Assembly (NCBI RefSeq): GCF_900109955.1
Contig: NZ_FOJB01000001.1
Location: 2,976,001-3,040,000 of the forward strand
Direction of reading: 5' to 3'
Source: Aliiroseovarius sediminilitoris
Lineage (GTDB): Bacteria; Pseudomonadota; Alphaproteobacteria; Rhodobacterales; Rhodobacteraceae
Length of the DNA: 64,000 bases
In this document: one piece after another, positions 45,407-54,216 of the stretch
Layout: every line of letters begins with the position of its first letter
Position numbering within the stretch: position 1 is the first letter of the stretch
Made by a program: the position numbers and the translations under genes
Notes under the pieces: generated by a model
The model's input: only the letters and a program-made list of their open reading frames with translations
Told to the model about the DNA's origin: nothing
Database searches by the model: none

Positions 45407-45921
45407 TAGCGCTTCGCAAATTCATCAGCATCGTTGACAAGATCAACTATCGCATCGGACGAGTGACCATGTATGGCATCTTCGTCATGATGGCGATCCT
45501 GTTGTGGTCGTCGATCTCGAAAACCTTCTTCAACCCGTCGCTCTGGACGTTGGAAATGGCGCAGTTCGCGATGGTCGCCTATTACATTCTGGGTGGCCCA
45601 TACTCGATCCAGATGGGGTCGAACGTGCGGATGGACCTTCTGTATGGCGGGTGGAGCACACGTCGCAAGGCCGCCATCGATACGATCACCGTCCTGTTCC
45701 TGATCTTTTATCTGGGGGTGCTCTTGTGGGGCGGTATCGACAGCACGCTTTATTCGTTCAAATACGGTGGCGAGCGCAGCCCGACAGCATGGCGCCCCTA
45801 TCTATGGCCGATCAAAGTGATCATGTGCACCGGTATCGCGCTGATGTTGCTACAGGCCCTTTCCGAACTGTTCAAAGACATTCTGCGCCTGCGCGGCGAG
45901 GAGATCGACAATGTCGTATGA
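45403..45921 (+). CDS. TRAP transporter small permease subunit
   Basis: The 172-residue DctQ-type protein has four membrane helices, with the usual conserved region VAYYILGGPYSIQMGSNVRMD near residue 56 between helices 2 and 3. It pairs with the large permease to form the sodium- or proton-coupled part of the importer. It overlaps the preceding gene by 4 bases and the following by 11 bases, so the three are translated together. Confidence 0.93.
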   Translation: MIALRKFISIVDKINYRIGRVTMYGIFVMMAILLWSSISKTFFNPSLWTLEMAQFAMVAYYILGGPYSIQMGSNVRMDLLYGGWSTRRKAAIDTITVLFLIFYLGVLLWGGIDSTLYSFKYGGERSPTAWRPYLWPIKVIMCTGIALMLLQALSELFKDILRLRGEEIDNVV

Positions 45922-47236
45922 GTTGATTGCGATCTTCATGTTCGCAACCATGATGGCGATGCTGTTGACCGGACAGCGCGTGTTCGGCGCCATCGGTTTC
46001 GTGGCGGTGATTGCAGCATTGGTGCTTTGGGGCGACCGGGGTGGTTACGACCTTGCCTTTTCCTCGGCTATGAAGCTGATGAAATGGTATCCGCTTCTGA
46101 CCCTGCCGATGTTCATTTTCATGGGCTACGTGCTGTCGGAATCCAAGATCGCGGATGATCTCTACAAGATGTTTCACGTCTGGATGGGTGGGCTTAAAGG
46201 TGGGCTGGCCATCGGCACGATTGGTCTGATGGTCCTGATTTCAGCCATGAACGGGTTGAGTGTTGCGGGCATGGCCATCGGGGCGACGATTGCGCTGCCG
46301 GAACTGCTGAAACGGAACTATGACAAGAAAATGGTGACGGGCGTCATTCAGGCCGGATCGTCCTTGGGCATCCTCGTCCCCCCGTCGGTGGTGCTGGTCC
46401 TCTATGCGATGATTGCGCGACAACCTGTCGGACAGTTGTGGCTTGCAGGTGTATTGCCCGGTCTGATGATGGCCGCGATGTTCATCATCTATATCGCCGT
46501 GCGCTGCCACCTGAACCCCGAGTTGGGCCCTGCCCTTACAGAAGAGGAACGCGACATCCCCATGTCCGAAAAGCTGGCGCTTCTGCGCGCGGGGATGCTA
46601 CCCTTGGTGATCTTTGCTGCGATGATGGTGCCCTTCGTCAACGGCTGGACATCGCTGGTTGAAAGCTCGGCCATTGGCGCCCTGACCGCATTTCTTGCGG
46701 CGGTCCTGAAAGGGCGCATGACCAAGGAAGTGTTCGAGACATCCGTTCGTATGACCCTTGGCATCAGTTGCATGTTCATGTGGATTATTCTTGCCGCTCT
46801 TGCCTTTGGCGCCGTGTTCGATGGGTTGGGTGCCGTGAAGGCGATTGAAACGCTGTTCACGGAACGTCTGGGGCTGAATCCATGGGTCATTCTGATCCTG
46901 ATGCAGCTTAGCTTCATCCTGATGGGAACATTTCTGGATGACACGGCGATGCTGGTGATCGTCGCGCCCCTTTATGTGCCGCTGGTTTCGGCGCTTGGTT
47001 TCGATCTGATCTGGTATGGTGTGCTTTATACAATCACGACTCAGATTGCATATATGACGCCGCCTTTTGGCTATAACTTGTTTTTGATGCGCGCGATGGC
47101 CCCCCCGGAAATCACATTGCGCGACATTTACGGTTCGATCCTGCCATTCGTGTTGGTGATGGTGCTGGCCCTTACACTGGTCATCCTGTTCCCGGAAATC
47201 GCGCTGTGGCTGCCGGGGTGGGTGTACGGAAACTAG
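45911..47236 (+). CDS. TRAP transporter large permease subunit
   Basis: The 441-residue DctM-type protein has about 12 helices and the family motifs LPMFIFMGYVLSES, NGLSVAGMAIGATIALPELL, VIQAGSSLGILVPPSVVLVL near residue 150 and FLDDTAMLVIVAPLYVPL near 340. It carries the solute across the inner membrane, driven by an ion gradient. It overlaps the small-permease gene by 11 bases and is followed after 53 bases by the binding-protein gene. Confidence 0.94.
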   Translation: MSYELIAIFMFATMMAMLLTGQRVFGAIGFVAVIAALVLWGDRGGYDLAFSSAMKLMKWYPLLTLPMFIFMGYVLSESKIADDLYKMFHVWMGGLKGGLAIGTIGLMVLISAMNGLSVAGMAIGATIALPELLKRNYDKKMVTGVIQAGSSLGILVPPSVVLVLYAMIARQPVGQLWLAGVLPGLMMAAMFIIYIAVRCHLNPELGPALTEEERDIPMSEKLALLRAGMLPLVIFAAMMVPFVNGWTSLVESSAIGALTAFLAAVLKGRMTKEVFETSVRMTLGISCMFMWIILAALAFGAVFDGLGAVKAIETLFTERLGLNPWVILILMQLSFILMGTFLDDTAMLVIVAPLYVPLVSALGFDLIWYGVLYTITTQIAYMTPPFGYNLFLMRAMAPPEITLRDIYGSILPFVLVMVLALTLVILFPEIALWLPGWVYGN

Positions 47237-47289
47237 ACGAAAGAGCCTGACAGAACAGGCCGTAACTTTTGCAACAAGGAGAAAGACAA

Positions 47290-48324
47290 ATGACAACTAG
47301 ACGTAAGTTTATCGCCGGTGCCGGTGTGGGCGCCTTGGCCGCACCGCTTGCAACGCCTGTTCTTGCGCAATCCACCATCACATGGCGGATGCAAACCTAT
47401 GCCGGCCCCGCGCTGGCGGAACACGTTGTCAAACCGGCCATCGACATGTTCAACCAGATCGCCGGTGATCGGATGCAGATCGAGCTGTTCTTTGCGGATC
47501 AGCTTGTGCCGACTGGCGAGCTGTTCCAGGCCATGCAGCGCGGCACGATCGACGCGGTGCAGTCGGATGACGATTCAATGGCTTCACCGACCGAAGTGAC
47601 CGTGTTTGGCGGATATTTCCCGTTTGCGTCCCGCTATTCGCTGGATGTGCCGGTTCTGTTCAACCAATACGGACTGAACGAAATCTGGGACGAGGAATAT
47701 TCCAAAGTCGGTGTGAAACATATCAGCGCAGGCGCGTGGGATCCGTGCCATTTTGCCACCAAGGATCCAATCAATTCGCTTGAAGATCTGAAGGGCAAAC
47801 GGATCTTCACCTTCCCGACCGCTGGTCGGTTCCTGACGCAGTTCGGGGTCGTTCCCGTCACGCTGCCGTGGGAAGATATCGAGGTCGCGGTCCAGACCGG
47901 TGAACTGGACGGTATCGCATGGTCCGGCATCACCGAGGACTACACCGTCGGCTGGGCCGATGTGACCAACTATTTCCTGACCAACAACATCTCGGGCGCA
48001 TGGGCCGGGTCGTTCTTCGCCAATATGGACCGTTGGAACGAACTGCCGGACGATCTGAAAACACTGTTCCGGGTTTGCTGTGATCAATCGCACTATTATC
48101 GTCAGTGGTGGTATTGGGGCGGCGAGGCCAGCCTGCGGGTAAATGGCCCCAAGATGGAACTGACAACCATCCCGGATGCCGAATGGGCGCAGGTCGAAGA
48201 AGCCGCCGTGAAGTTCTGGGACGAAATCGCCGCGGAAAGCGAAACCAAAGCGAAGGTCGTGGACATCATCAAGACCTATAACGCAACGATGCAGAAGGCT
48301 GGACGTCCGTATCGCTACGGATAA
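47290..48324 (+). CDS. TRAP transporter substrate-binding protein (DctP type), Tat-like signal
   Basis: The start at 47290 follows AAGGAGAAAG. The 344-residue precursor begins MTTRRKFIAGAGVGALAAPL, a twin-arginine-like signal with cleavage after VLAQ. The mature protein has the DctP fold, including the ligand-arginine region NSLEDLKGKRIFTFPTAGRF near 155 and a W-rich C-terminal lobe (YYRQWWYWGGEAS). In TRAP systems this residue pattern recognises a carboxylate, although some members bind other solutes. A stable hairpin follows the gene before the ligase. Confidence 0.92.
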   Translation: MTTRRKFIAGAGVGALAAPLATPVLAQSTITWRMQTYAGPALAEHVVKPAIDMFNQIAGDRMQIELFFADQLVPTGELFQAMQRGTIDAVQSDDDSMASPTEVTVFGGYFPFASRYSLDVPVLFNQYGLNEIWDEEYSKVGVKHISAGAWDPCHFATKDPINSLEDLKGKRIFTFPTAGRFLTQFGVVPVTLPWEDIEVAVQTGELDGIAWSGITEDYTVGWADVTNYFLTNNISGAWAGSFFANMDRWNELPDDLKTLFRVCCDQSHYYRQWWYWGGEASLRVNGPKMELTTIPDAEWAQVEEAAVKFWDEIAAESETKAKVVDIIKTYNATMQKAGRPYRYG

Positions 48325-48343
48325 GCATTGCATCACGCATATT

Positions 48344-48365
48344 GCCGGGCGGTCCGCCGCCCGGC
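48344..48365 (+). terminator. Stable hairpin between the TRAP binding-protein gene and the ligase gene
   Basis: GCCGGGCGG and CCGCCCGGC form a perfect 9-bp stem closed by a TCCG tetraloop. No T-run follows. Hairpins like this after binding-protein genes are known to protect the upstream message and give more of the periplasmic protein, so I read it as an RNA stabiliser or partial terminator. Confidence 0.5.
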
Positions 48366-48389
48366 ACACTTTCAAAAGGTTTTCACAAA

Positions 48390-49751
48390 ATGTCACCCAC
48401 ACTTTCGTTTGATGATCTGAAGTCTCATGTCGCTGCTGGCGATGTTGACACGGTTCTGGTTTGTTTTGTCGATATGCAGGGCCGTTTGATGGGCAAGCGG
48501 TTTCATGCGGGTCACTTTGTTGCGGGGGCCTGGGAGGAAACCCATTGCTGCAATTATCTTCTGGCGACGGATCTGGAGATGGGGACGCCTGATGGCTATG
48601 TTTCGACCGGTTGGGCGCGTGGGTATGGCGATTATGTGATGAAGCCTGATCTGGACACGCTGCGCCCGGTGCCCTGGCTGGACGGGACGGTGCTGGTGCT
48701 GTGCGATGTGCTGGATCACCACACGCATGAAGACGTGCCCCATTCGCCGCGCGCCATCCTGAAGCGTCAGGTGGCGCGTCTGGCCGAGATGGGCTTTGAT
48801 GCGATGTGCGCGACCGAGCTGGAGTTTTTCCTGTTCGAGAAGAGCTTTGACGAGATTCGCAAAGCGGGTTTTCGCGACCTCGCCCCGATCTCGGGCTACA
48901 ACGAAGATTACCACATCCTGCAAACGACGAAGGAAGAACACGTGATGCGGCCGATCCGCAATCACCTGTGGAATGCCGGGCTGCCGATCGAGAACTCGAA
49001 AGGCGAGGCGGAGTGCGGGCAGGAAGAGTTGAACATCAAATACGCGCCCGCACTTGAGACCGCAGCCTATCACTCCATCGCCAAGCACGCGGTGAAGGAA
49101 ATCGCATGGCAGCAGGGACATGCCGCAAGTTTCCTGCCGAAATGGCACCATGACAGGGTCGGTTCGTCCAGCCATGTGCACCAGTCGCTGTGGAAAGACG
49201 GCAACCCCGCCTTTGCCGATGCCGATGACAAGCTGGGCATGTCGGCGCTGATGAAGAACTACATGGCGGGGCTTTTGAAATATGCGCCGGATTACACCTA
49301 TTTCATGGCGCCCTATATCAACAGCTACAAGCGGTTCATGAAGGGCACGTTTGCGCCGACGCGGATCATCTGGTCGGTGGACAACCGCACGGCGGGGTTC
49401 CGGCTGTGCGGCGAAGGCACCAAGGCAATACGCGTGGAATGCCGCATTCCGGGGTCCGACATGAACCCCTATCTGGCCATTGCCGGGATGCTGGCGGCCG
49501 GGATTGCAGGGATTGAGGAAGGGTTGGAGCTTCAGCCCCCGACCGTGGGCGATGTCTATCAAGGTGATACCGGCATGATCCCGGGCAACCTGCACACCGC
49601 CCGCGATGCGCTGTATGGGTCCACCATGTTGCGCGCCGCGATGGGGGATGAGGTCGTGGATCACTATTCCCGCGCGGCGGAGGTCGAGATCGAAGAGTTT
49701 GAGCGTGTTGTCACCGATTGGGAGATTGCGCGTGGGTTTGAGAGGGCATAG
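48390..49751 (+). CDS. Glutamine synthetase family ligase (gamma-glutamyl-amine ligase-like)
   Basis: The 453-residue protein has the type I glutamine synthetase fold: a beta-grasp N-terminal domain (DTVLVCFVDMQGRLMGKR), ATELEFFLF near residue 142, GEAECGQEELNIKYA near 211, SSSHVHQSLW near 265 and the arginine-bearing FRLCGEGTKAIRVECRIPG near 345. It is close to the PuuA/GlnA4/IpuC branch, which ligates glutamate to amines (putrescine, ethanolamine, isopropylamine) and not to ammonia. Its operon, with two dehydrogenases downstream and a hydrolase upstream, supports that. The amine is unknown. Confidence 0.88.
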   Translation: MSPTLSFDDLKSHVAAGDVDTVLVCFVDMQGRLMGKRFHAGHFVAGAWEETHCCNYLLATDLEMGTPDGYVSTGWARGYGDYVMKPDLDTLRPVPWLDGTVLVLCDVLDHHTHEDVPHSPRAILKRQVARLAEMGFDAMCATELEFFLFEKSFDEIRKAGFRDLAPISGYNEDYHILQTTKEEHVMRPIRNHLWNAGLPIENSKGEAECGQEELNIKYAPALETAAYHSIAKHAVKEIAWQQGHAASFLPKWHHDRVGSSSHVHQSLWKDGNPAFADADDKLGMSALMKNYMAGLLKYAPDYTYFMAPYINSYKRFMKGTFAPTRIIWSVDNRTAGFRLCGEGTKAIRVECRIPGSDMNPYLAIAGMLAAGIAGIEEGLELQPPTVGDVYQGDTGMIPGNLHTARDALYGSTMLRAAMGDEVVDHYSRAAEVEIEEFERVVTDWEIARGFERA

Positions 49752-49833
49752 GGGGCGCTGCCCCCCCGCCTTCGGCGTCCCCCGGGATATTTTCAACAAG
49801 AAAATGCGGGGGTGTTTCAGAAATGAGGACAGA

Positions 49834-51216
49834 ATGAAGCAGATATTGGAATGTATCTCTCCGATTGATGGATCGGTCTTTGTGACGCGCGAGACGCTGT
49901 CGCGGGACGATGCGGTTGCGGCGGTCGGGCGCGCGCGCGATGCGCAAGCTGCATGGGCGGCACGTCCGCTTCAGGAGCGGATTGATTTGGTGATGGCGGG
50001 GGTTGCCGCCGTGGGTGCGATGAATGACGAGATCGTGCCGGAGCTGGCCCATATGATGGGGCGCCCCGTGCGCTATGGCGGCGAATTTGGCGGGTTCAAT
50101 GAACGTGCGTCTCATATGGCCAGCATCGCGGCCGAGGCGCTGGCCGATATCGAGGTTGGCGAGGACGAGACATTCAAGCGCTATATCAAGCGGCTGCCGC
50201 ATGGGGTCGTGTTCGTGGTCGCGCCCTGGAACTATCCTTACATGACGGCGATCAACACGGTGGCACCTGCGCTGATTGCGGGCAATACGGTCATGCTGAA
50301 ACACGCCACCCAGACGCTTCTGGTAGGCGAACGGATGGCGGCGGCCTTCCATGCGGCAGGCATTCCCGAGCAGGTGTTCCAGAACGTGTTCCTGTCGCAT
50401 GACGTGACCAATGATCTGATCGCGGGCAATGCGTTCGATTTTGTGAACTTCACCGGCTCGGTCGGTGGTGGACAGGCGATGGAGCGCGCGGCGGCTGGCA
50501 CCTTTACCGGCGTGGGCACGGAGCTCGGCGGTAAAGACCCCGGCTATGTGATGGAGGATGCCGATCTGGATGCGGCGGTCGAGACGCTGATCGACGGGGC
50601 GATGTTCAACGCAGGCCAGTGCTGCTGCGGGATCGAGCGGATCTATGTGCATGAAAGCCTGTTTGACGCGTTTGTCGCCAAGGCGGTCGAGATCGTGAAA
50701 GGCTACAAGCTGGGCAACCCGCTGGACCCGGAGACCACGCTTGGCCCGATGGCGCATGTGCGGTTCGCCGCCGAAGTGCGCGCCCAGATTGACGAGGCGC
50801 TGGCGGATGGCGCGACAGCGCATATCGACACCTTCCCGGAAGATGATGGCGGGACTTATCTGACGCCGCAGATCCTGACCAATGTCACCCATGACATGCG
50901 GGTGATGCGGGATGAGAGTTTTGGGCCGGTTGTCGGGATCATGGCCGTCAAGGACGATGCCGAGGCGATCCGCCTGATGAATGACAGCGAGTTTGGTCTG
51001 ACAGCTTCGCTTTGGACGCGCAACCTGGAGCGTGCGCAAGCCGTGGGCGATCAGGTCGAGACCGGCACGGTCTTCATGAACCGGGCCGATTATCTTGATC
51101 CCGGACTGTGCTGGACCGGCTGCAAGAACACCGGGCGTGGAGGCGGGTTGTCGGTGATCGGCTTCCACAACCTGACCCGTCCGAAATCCTATCATCTGAA
51201 AAAGGTAACACCATGA
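49834..51216 (+). CDS. Aldehyde dehydrogenase
   Basis: From the ATG behind GAGGAC, the 460-residue NAD(P)-dependent enzyme shows FVVAPWNYP near residue 130, FVNFTGSVGGGQAM near 204, the glutamate in ELGGKDPGYV near 232 and the catalytic cysteine in FNAGQCCCGIERIYV near 266 (three cysteines in a row). It would oxidise an aldehyde intermediate to the acid. It follows the ligase gene by 82 bases and its stop overlaps the Fe-ADH start in ATGA. Confidence 0.93.
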   Translation: MKQILECISPIDGSVFVTRETLSRDDAVAAVGRARDAQAAWAARPLQERIDLVMAGVAAVGAMNDEIVPELAHMMGRPVRYGGEFGGFNERASHMASIAAEALADIEVGEDETFKRYIKRLPHGVVFVVAPWNYPYMTAINTVAPALIAGNTVMLKHATQTLLVGERMAAAFHAAGIPEQVFQNVFLSHDVTNDLIAGNAFDFVNFTGSVGGGQAMERAAAGTFTGVGTELGGKDPGYVMEDADLDAAVETLIDGAMFNAGQCCCGIERIYVHESLFDAFVAKAVEIVKGYKLGNPLDPETTLGPMAHVRFAAEVRAQIDEALADGATAHIDTFPEDDGGTYLTPQILTNVTHDMRVMRDESFGPVVGIMAVKDDAEAIRLMNDSEFGLTASLWTRNLERAQAVGDQVETGTVFMNRADYLDPGLCWTGCKNTGRGGGLSVIGFHNLTRPKSYHLKKVTP

Positions 51217-52358
51217 GCCTTCAAGGAAACTGGTCCTATCCGACCGCGATCAAGTTTGGTGCAGGCCGCATCAAGGAACTGCCCGAGGCCTGCGCGCAGG
51301 CGGGGATAAAGCGCCCCCTTCTGGTGACGGACAAGGGTCTGGCCGACCTGCCGATCACCAAGAACACGCTGGACATCATGGACGCCGCCGGGCTGGGCAG
51401 CGGTCTGTTCTCTGAGGTTGATCCCAACCCGAACGAGGCGAACTTGGTGGCGGGCGTCGAAGCCTTCAAGGCGGGCGCCCATGACGGGGTGATCGCCTTT
51501 GGCGGCGGCTCGGGGCTGGATCTGGGCAAGATGGTGGCCTTCATGGCCGGTCAGACCCGACCGATCTGGGATTTTGAGGATATCGGCGATTGGTGGACCC
51601 GCGCCGACGCGGGGGCCATCGCGCCCATCGTTGCCGTGCCGACCACGGCCGGCACCGGGTCCGAAGTGGGGCGCGCCAGCGTCATCACCAATGCGGACAC
51701 GCATGAGAAGAAGATCATCTTCCACCCGAAGGTGCTGCCCAGTGTGGTGATCTGCGACCCGGAACTGACCGTCGGGATGCCGAAATTCATCACCGCTGGC
51801 ACCGGGCTGGATGCCTTCGCCCATTGCGTCGAGGCCTATTCAAGCCCGCATTATCACCCGATGAGCCAGGGCATCGCACTTGAAGGGATGAAGCTGGTGA
51901 TCGACAACCTGCCCCGCGCCTATGCGGACGGCACTGACATCGAAGCGCGGAGCCATATGATGAGCGCGGCGGCCATGGGCGCGACGGCCTTCCAGAAAGG
52001 GCTGGGTGCGATCCATGCGCTGAGCCACCCGATCGGCGCGATGTATCACACCCATCATGGCACAACCAACGCGATCTGCATGCCCGCGGTGTTGCGCTTC
52101 AACGCACCCGCGATCAAGGACCGCTTCGACCTGGCCGCCGGATACCTGGGCATCAAGGGCGGCTTTGACGGCTTCCAGTCCTTCGTGCAGGACTTCAACG
52201 ACAGCATGACGATCCCCAAGCGGATCAGCGAGCTTGGCGTCAGCAACCCCGATATCGACACGCTGGTAAAAGGTGCCTTGATCGACCCCTCATGTGGCGG
52301 CAACCCGATCGAACTGACCAAAGAAAACATCACACAGCTCTTCAACGACGTAATCTGA
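51213..52358 (+). CDS. Iron-containing alcohol dehydrogenase
   Basis: The 381-residue group III alcohol dehydrogenase has the dinucleotide-binding GGGSGLDLGKMVAFM near residue 96, TTAGTGSEVGRASVIT near 145, and the metal-site histidines in HALSHPIGAMYHTHHGTTNA near 270. It probably oxidises the alcohol group of the transported compound to the aldehyde handled by the preceding enzyme. The start is set at 51213 by the 4-base overlap, as the longer frame reads antisense into the aldehyde dehydrogenase gene. A strong terminator follows. Confidence 0.93.
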   Translation: MSLQGNWSYPTAIKFGAGRIKELPEACAQAGIKRPLLVTDKGLADLPITKNTLDIMDAAGLGSGLFSEVDPNPNEANLVAGVEAFKAGAHDGVIAFGGGSGLDLGKMVAFMAGQTRPIWDFEDIGDWWTRADAGAIAPIVAVPTTAGTGSEVGRASVITNADTHEKKIIFHPKVLPSVVICDPELTVGMPKFITAGTGLDAFAHCVEAYSSPHYHPMSQGIALEGMKLVIDNLPRAYADGTDIEARSHMMSAAAMGATAFQKGLGAIHALSHPIGAMYHTHHGTTNAICMPAVLRFNAPAIKDRFDLAAGYLGIKGGFDGFQSFVQDFNDSMTIPKRISELGVSNPDIDTLVKGALIDPSCGGNPIELTKENITQLFNDVI

Positions 52359-52367
52359 CGAACCCCC

Positions 52368-52406
52368 CTGAACTGCCCGGGACCCCCACCGGGCAGTTCA
52401 GTTTGT
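52368..52406. terminator. Bidirectional terminator between Fe-ADH and universal stress gene
   Basis: CTGAACTGCCCGG and CCGGGCAGTTCAG form a perfect 13-bp stem with an 8-base loop, followed by TTTGT. It lies 9 bases after the operon's last stop and abuts the stop of the convergent universal stress gene. Confidence 0.85.
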
Positions 52407-52819
52407 CAGTCTCGCGTTCGTTGAACATGCACGGCACACCGACAATGCCGAACCACCCGCGCTGCGGTCGATCCCAGGAAAAAGTCGCTCAGTCCCGGCT
52501 TGTGCGACCCAATCACGACGCAATCAAAGTCGTGCTCATGCGCATAGTCGATGATTGTACGTGCCGTGTGTCCAGTCAGCAGAACGGGCGTGACCCCTTC
52601 CAAACCTTCAGTTTTTTTCATCAACATGCTGTGGGCGTGGTCGCGCCCAGCCTTTACGATATCGTCGTTCAGATAGGCGCTGACCGACGCTTGCGGGGCT
52701 TCATGGACGTGTAATGCGGTAATGTCGCCACCTTCTGCCAGAAGGTTTCTGGCGATCTCCAGTGTCTCGGGTGAGATGCCGTGGTCCAGCGCCATCGGGA
52801 CAAGAATTTTCTTATACAT
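52406..52819 (-). CDS. Universal stress protein UspA family
   Basis: The 137-residue protein begins MYKKILVPMALDHGIS behind AGAGGATC. It has the Rossmann-like USP fold with the ATP-binding C-terminal motif IGSHKPGLSDFFLGSTAARVVRHC (G-2x-G-9x-G-S/T pattern, the glycine positions partly conserved). USPs are induced by starvation, low oxygen and other stress in the cytosol. It is convergent with the iron alcohol dehydrogenase gene and shares a terminator with it. Confidence 0.9.
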   Translation of the reverse strand: MYKKILVPMALDHGISPETLEIARNLLAEGGDITALHVHEAPQASVSAYLNDDIVKAGRDHAHSMLMKKTEGLEGVTPVLLTGHTARTIIDYAHEHDFDCVVIGSHKPGLSDFFLGSTAARVVRHCRCAVHVQRTRD

Positions 52820-52935
52820 TTGATCCTCTTTCAGACGTGTCGGGCCGATCAGTAACTGCCCGGTCAGACCGATCCATTGCACTGATTTGAAGAAGTCACA
52901 CAATGACACACATCATATTGCGCGCATTTCTCCGC

Positions 52936-54177
52936 TTAGTTTTCAAGAATTCCACCTAGGTTGAGCGCCACGGACGACAACCCAGGCGTCAAGGGAAACA
53001 GGCATGCCTGGATCGAGTGATAGATGTCGGGTTTGCCATTGAATTGCGTGACCGTCGGTTGACCCGTCGCGTCAATCTCTGGATACCAGCCGCCTCGTTC
53101 ATGGTCGATGAAATGGATGTCCGCAAATTGCCACAGGCGGCTATACCAATCGTTCTGCAAACCTGATCCGTCGAGCTTCAGGAAGTTGGCAAGCACGCCT
53201 ATCGCTTCCGTCACCGGCCACCAGTAACGGTCCCGGATCGCGGGTGCACCGCCAAAGTCCAGCGTATAGAACAGCCCGCCCTTTTTGACATCCCAAGCAT
53301 CAATCCATGCACGTTCAGTCAGCGCCCATGCACTTTCGTATGACCCATCGTCAGGACGCCCGCGCAGATCCCAATACTGCAACAGGAGCCGCGCAAGCTC
53401 GAAAGAATGGCCCGGTGTGGTGCCGGCCGGACGGAACATGGGATTGCCGGAGTAGCCTCGATCAACCTGCCAGTCTTCCATATAGTGCTCGGGCAGACGC
53501 CAGCTTTCCGACGGGCCGATCTTGCCGATGAAGAATGCAAGAATGCGACCGGCCTGTTCCAGATACCGATCTCGCCCGGTTGCCTCATAGGCGGTCAACA
53601 AAGCCTCAACCCCGTGCATATTCGCGTTCATGCCGCGGTAAGTCGAAAACGGCGACCAGTCGCGGTTCCATTCATCCGCGAACAACCCTGCATCGTCTTC
53701 CCAAAACTTCTGTTCAAGAATATTTGTCACGTCGTCGATCAGGCGATCCGCGTCGGGATGCCCGGCCAGCTTGGCGCTGGCCCCGGCCAGAAGCACGAAC
53801 ACATGCCCATAAGCGAGCTTGCGATCATCCTGCACCGCATCGCCATCCAACGCCCAGAGATATCCGCCGTGATCCGCGTCGCGATGATGGCTCCAAAGAT
53901 GGTCCATCCCAGCGTCAATCACCGCATCGCATCCGTTTAACCCCGCCAGTTTTCCCAACGCATAGGCGTGGGTCAAACGCGTGGTTGTGTGAAGCTCCTG
54001 CAGAGTGCCCGAAAGGGGTGTGCCGTCATGACCAAGCACATGGAACCCACCATTGGATCGCAGACTTGCGTTGAAGAATGCGAACTGCCGCTTTGCGTCG
54101 GTGATCAGTTGATCGCGATGTTCGGGCGTGCCGAATTGGTGTCGGGGCGCGGGCGTAAGCGGATGATGTGTCGTCAT
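52936..54177 (-). CDS. AGE family epimerase/isomerase, probable mannose isomerase
   Basis: The 413-residue protein has the (alpha/alpha)6-barrel N-acylglucosamine 2-epimerase family pattern, with HDGTPLSGTLQELHTTTRLTHAY near residue 48, MNANMHGVEALLTAYEATG near 180 and the catalytic-site PGHSFELARLL near 250. AGE members include mannose isomerase (YihS-like) and cellobiose epimerase. Because a LacI regulator and a PfkB sugar kinase are next to it, I favour conversion of a free aldose such as mannose to fructose. Confidence 0.88.
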   Translation of the reverse strand: MTTHHPLTPAPRHQFGTPEHRDQLITDAKRQFAFFNASLRSNGGFHVLGHDGTPLSGTLQELHTTTRLTHAYALGKLAGLNGCDAVIDAGMDHLWSHHRDADHGGYLWALDGDAVQDDRKLAYGHVFVLLAGASAKLAGHPDADRLIDDVTNILEQKFWEDDAGLFADEWNRDWSPFSTYRGMNANMHGVEALLTAYEATGRDRYLEQAGRILAFFIGKIGPSESWRLPEHYMEDWQVDRGYSGNPMFRPAGTTPGHSFELARLLLQYWDLRGRPDDGSYESAWALTERAWIDAWDVKKGGLFYTLDFGGAPAIRDRYWWPVTEAIGVLANFLKLDGSGLQNDWYSRLWQFADIHFIDHERGGWYPEIDATGQPTVTQFNGKPDIYHSIQACLFPLTPGLSSVALNLGGILEN

Positions 54178-54216
54178 GGAAAACCTCTGCGAATTGGGTG
54201 CTTAAGCTGCGCGTAT

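Noticed and set aside
49606-49833. N-terminal extension of the aldehyde dehydrogenase
   Set aside because: It lies inside the ligase gene in another frame and the family N-terminus starts at 49834.
48393-51195. Two long reverse-strand frames of 468 and 494 codons opposite the ligase and aldehyde dehydrogenase genes
   Set aside because: They are mirror frames of two conserved enzymes, Arg/His-rich with no motifs, and lack ribosome-binding sites.
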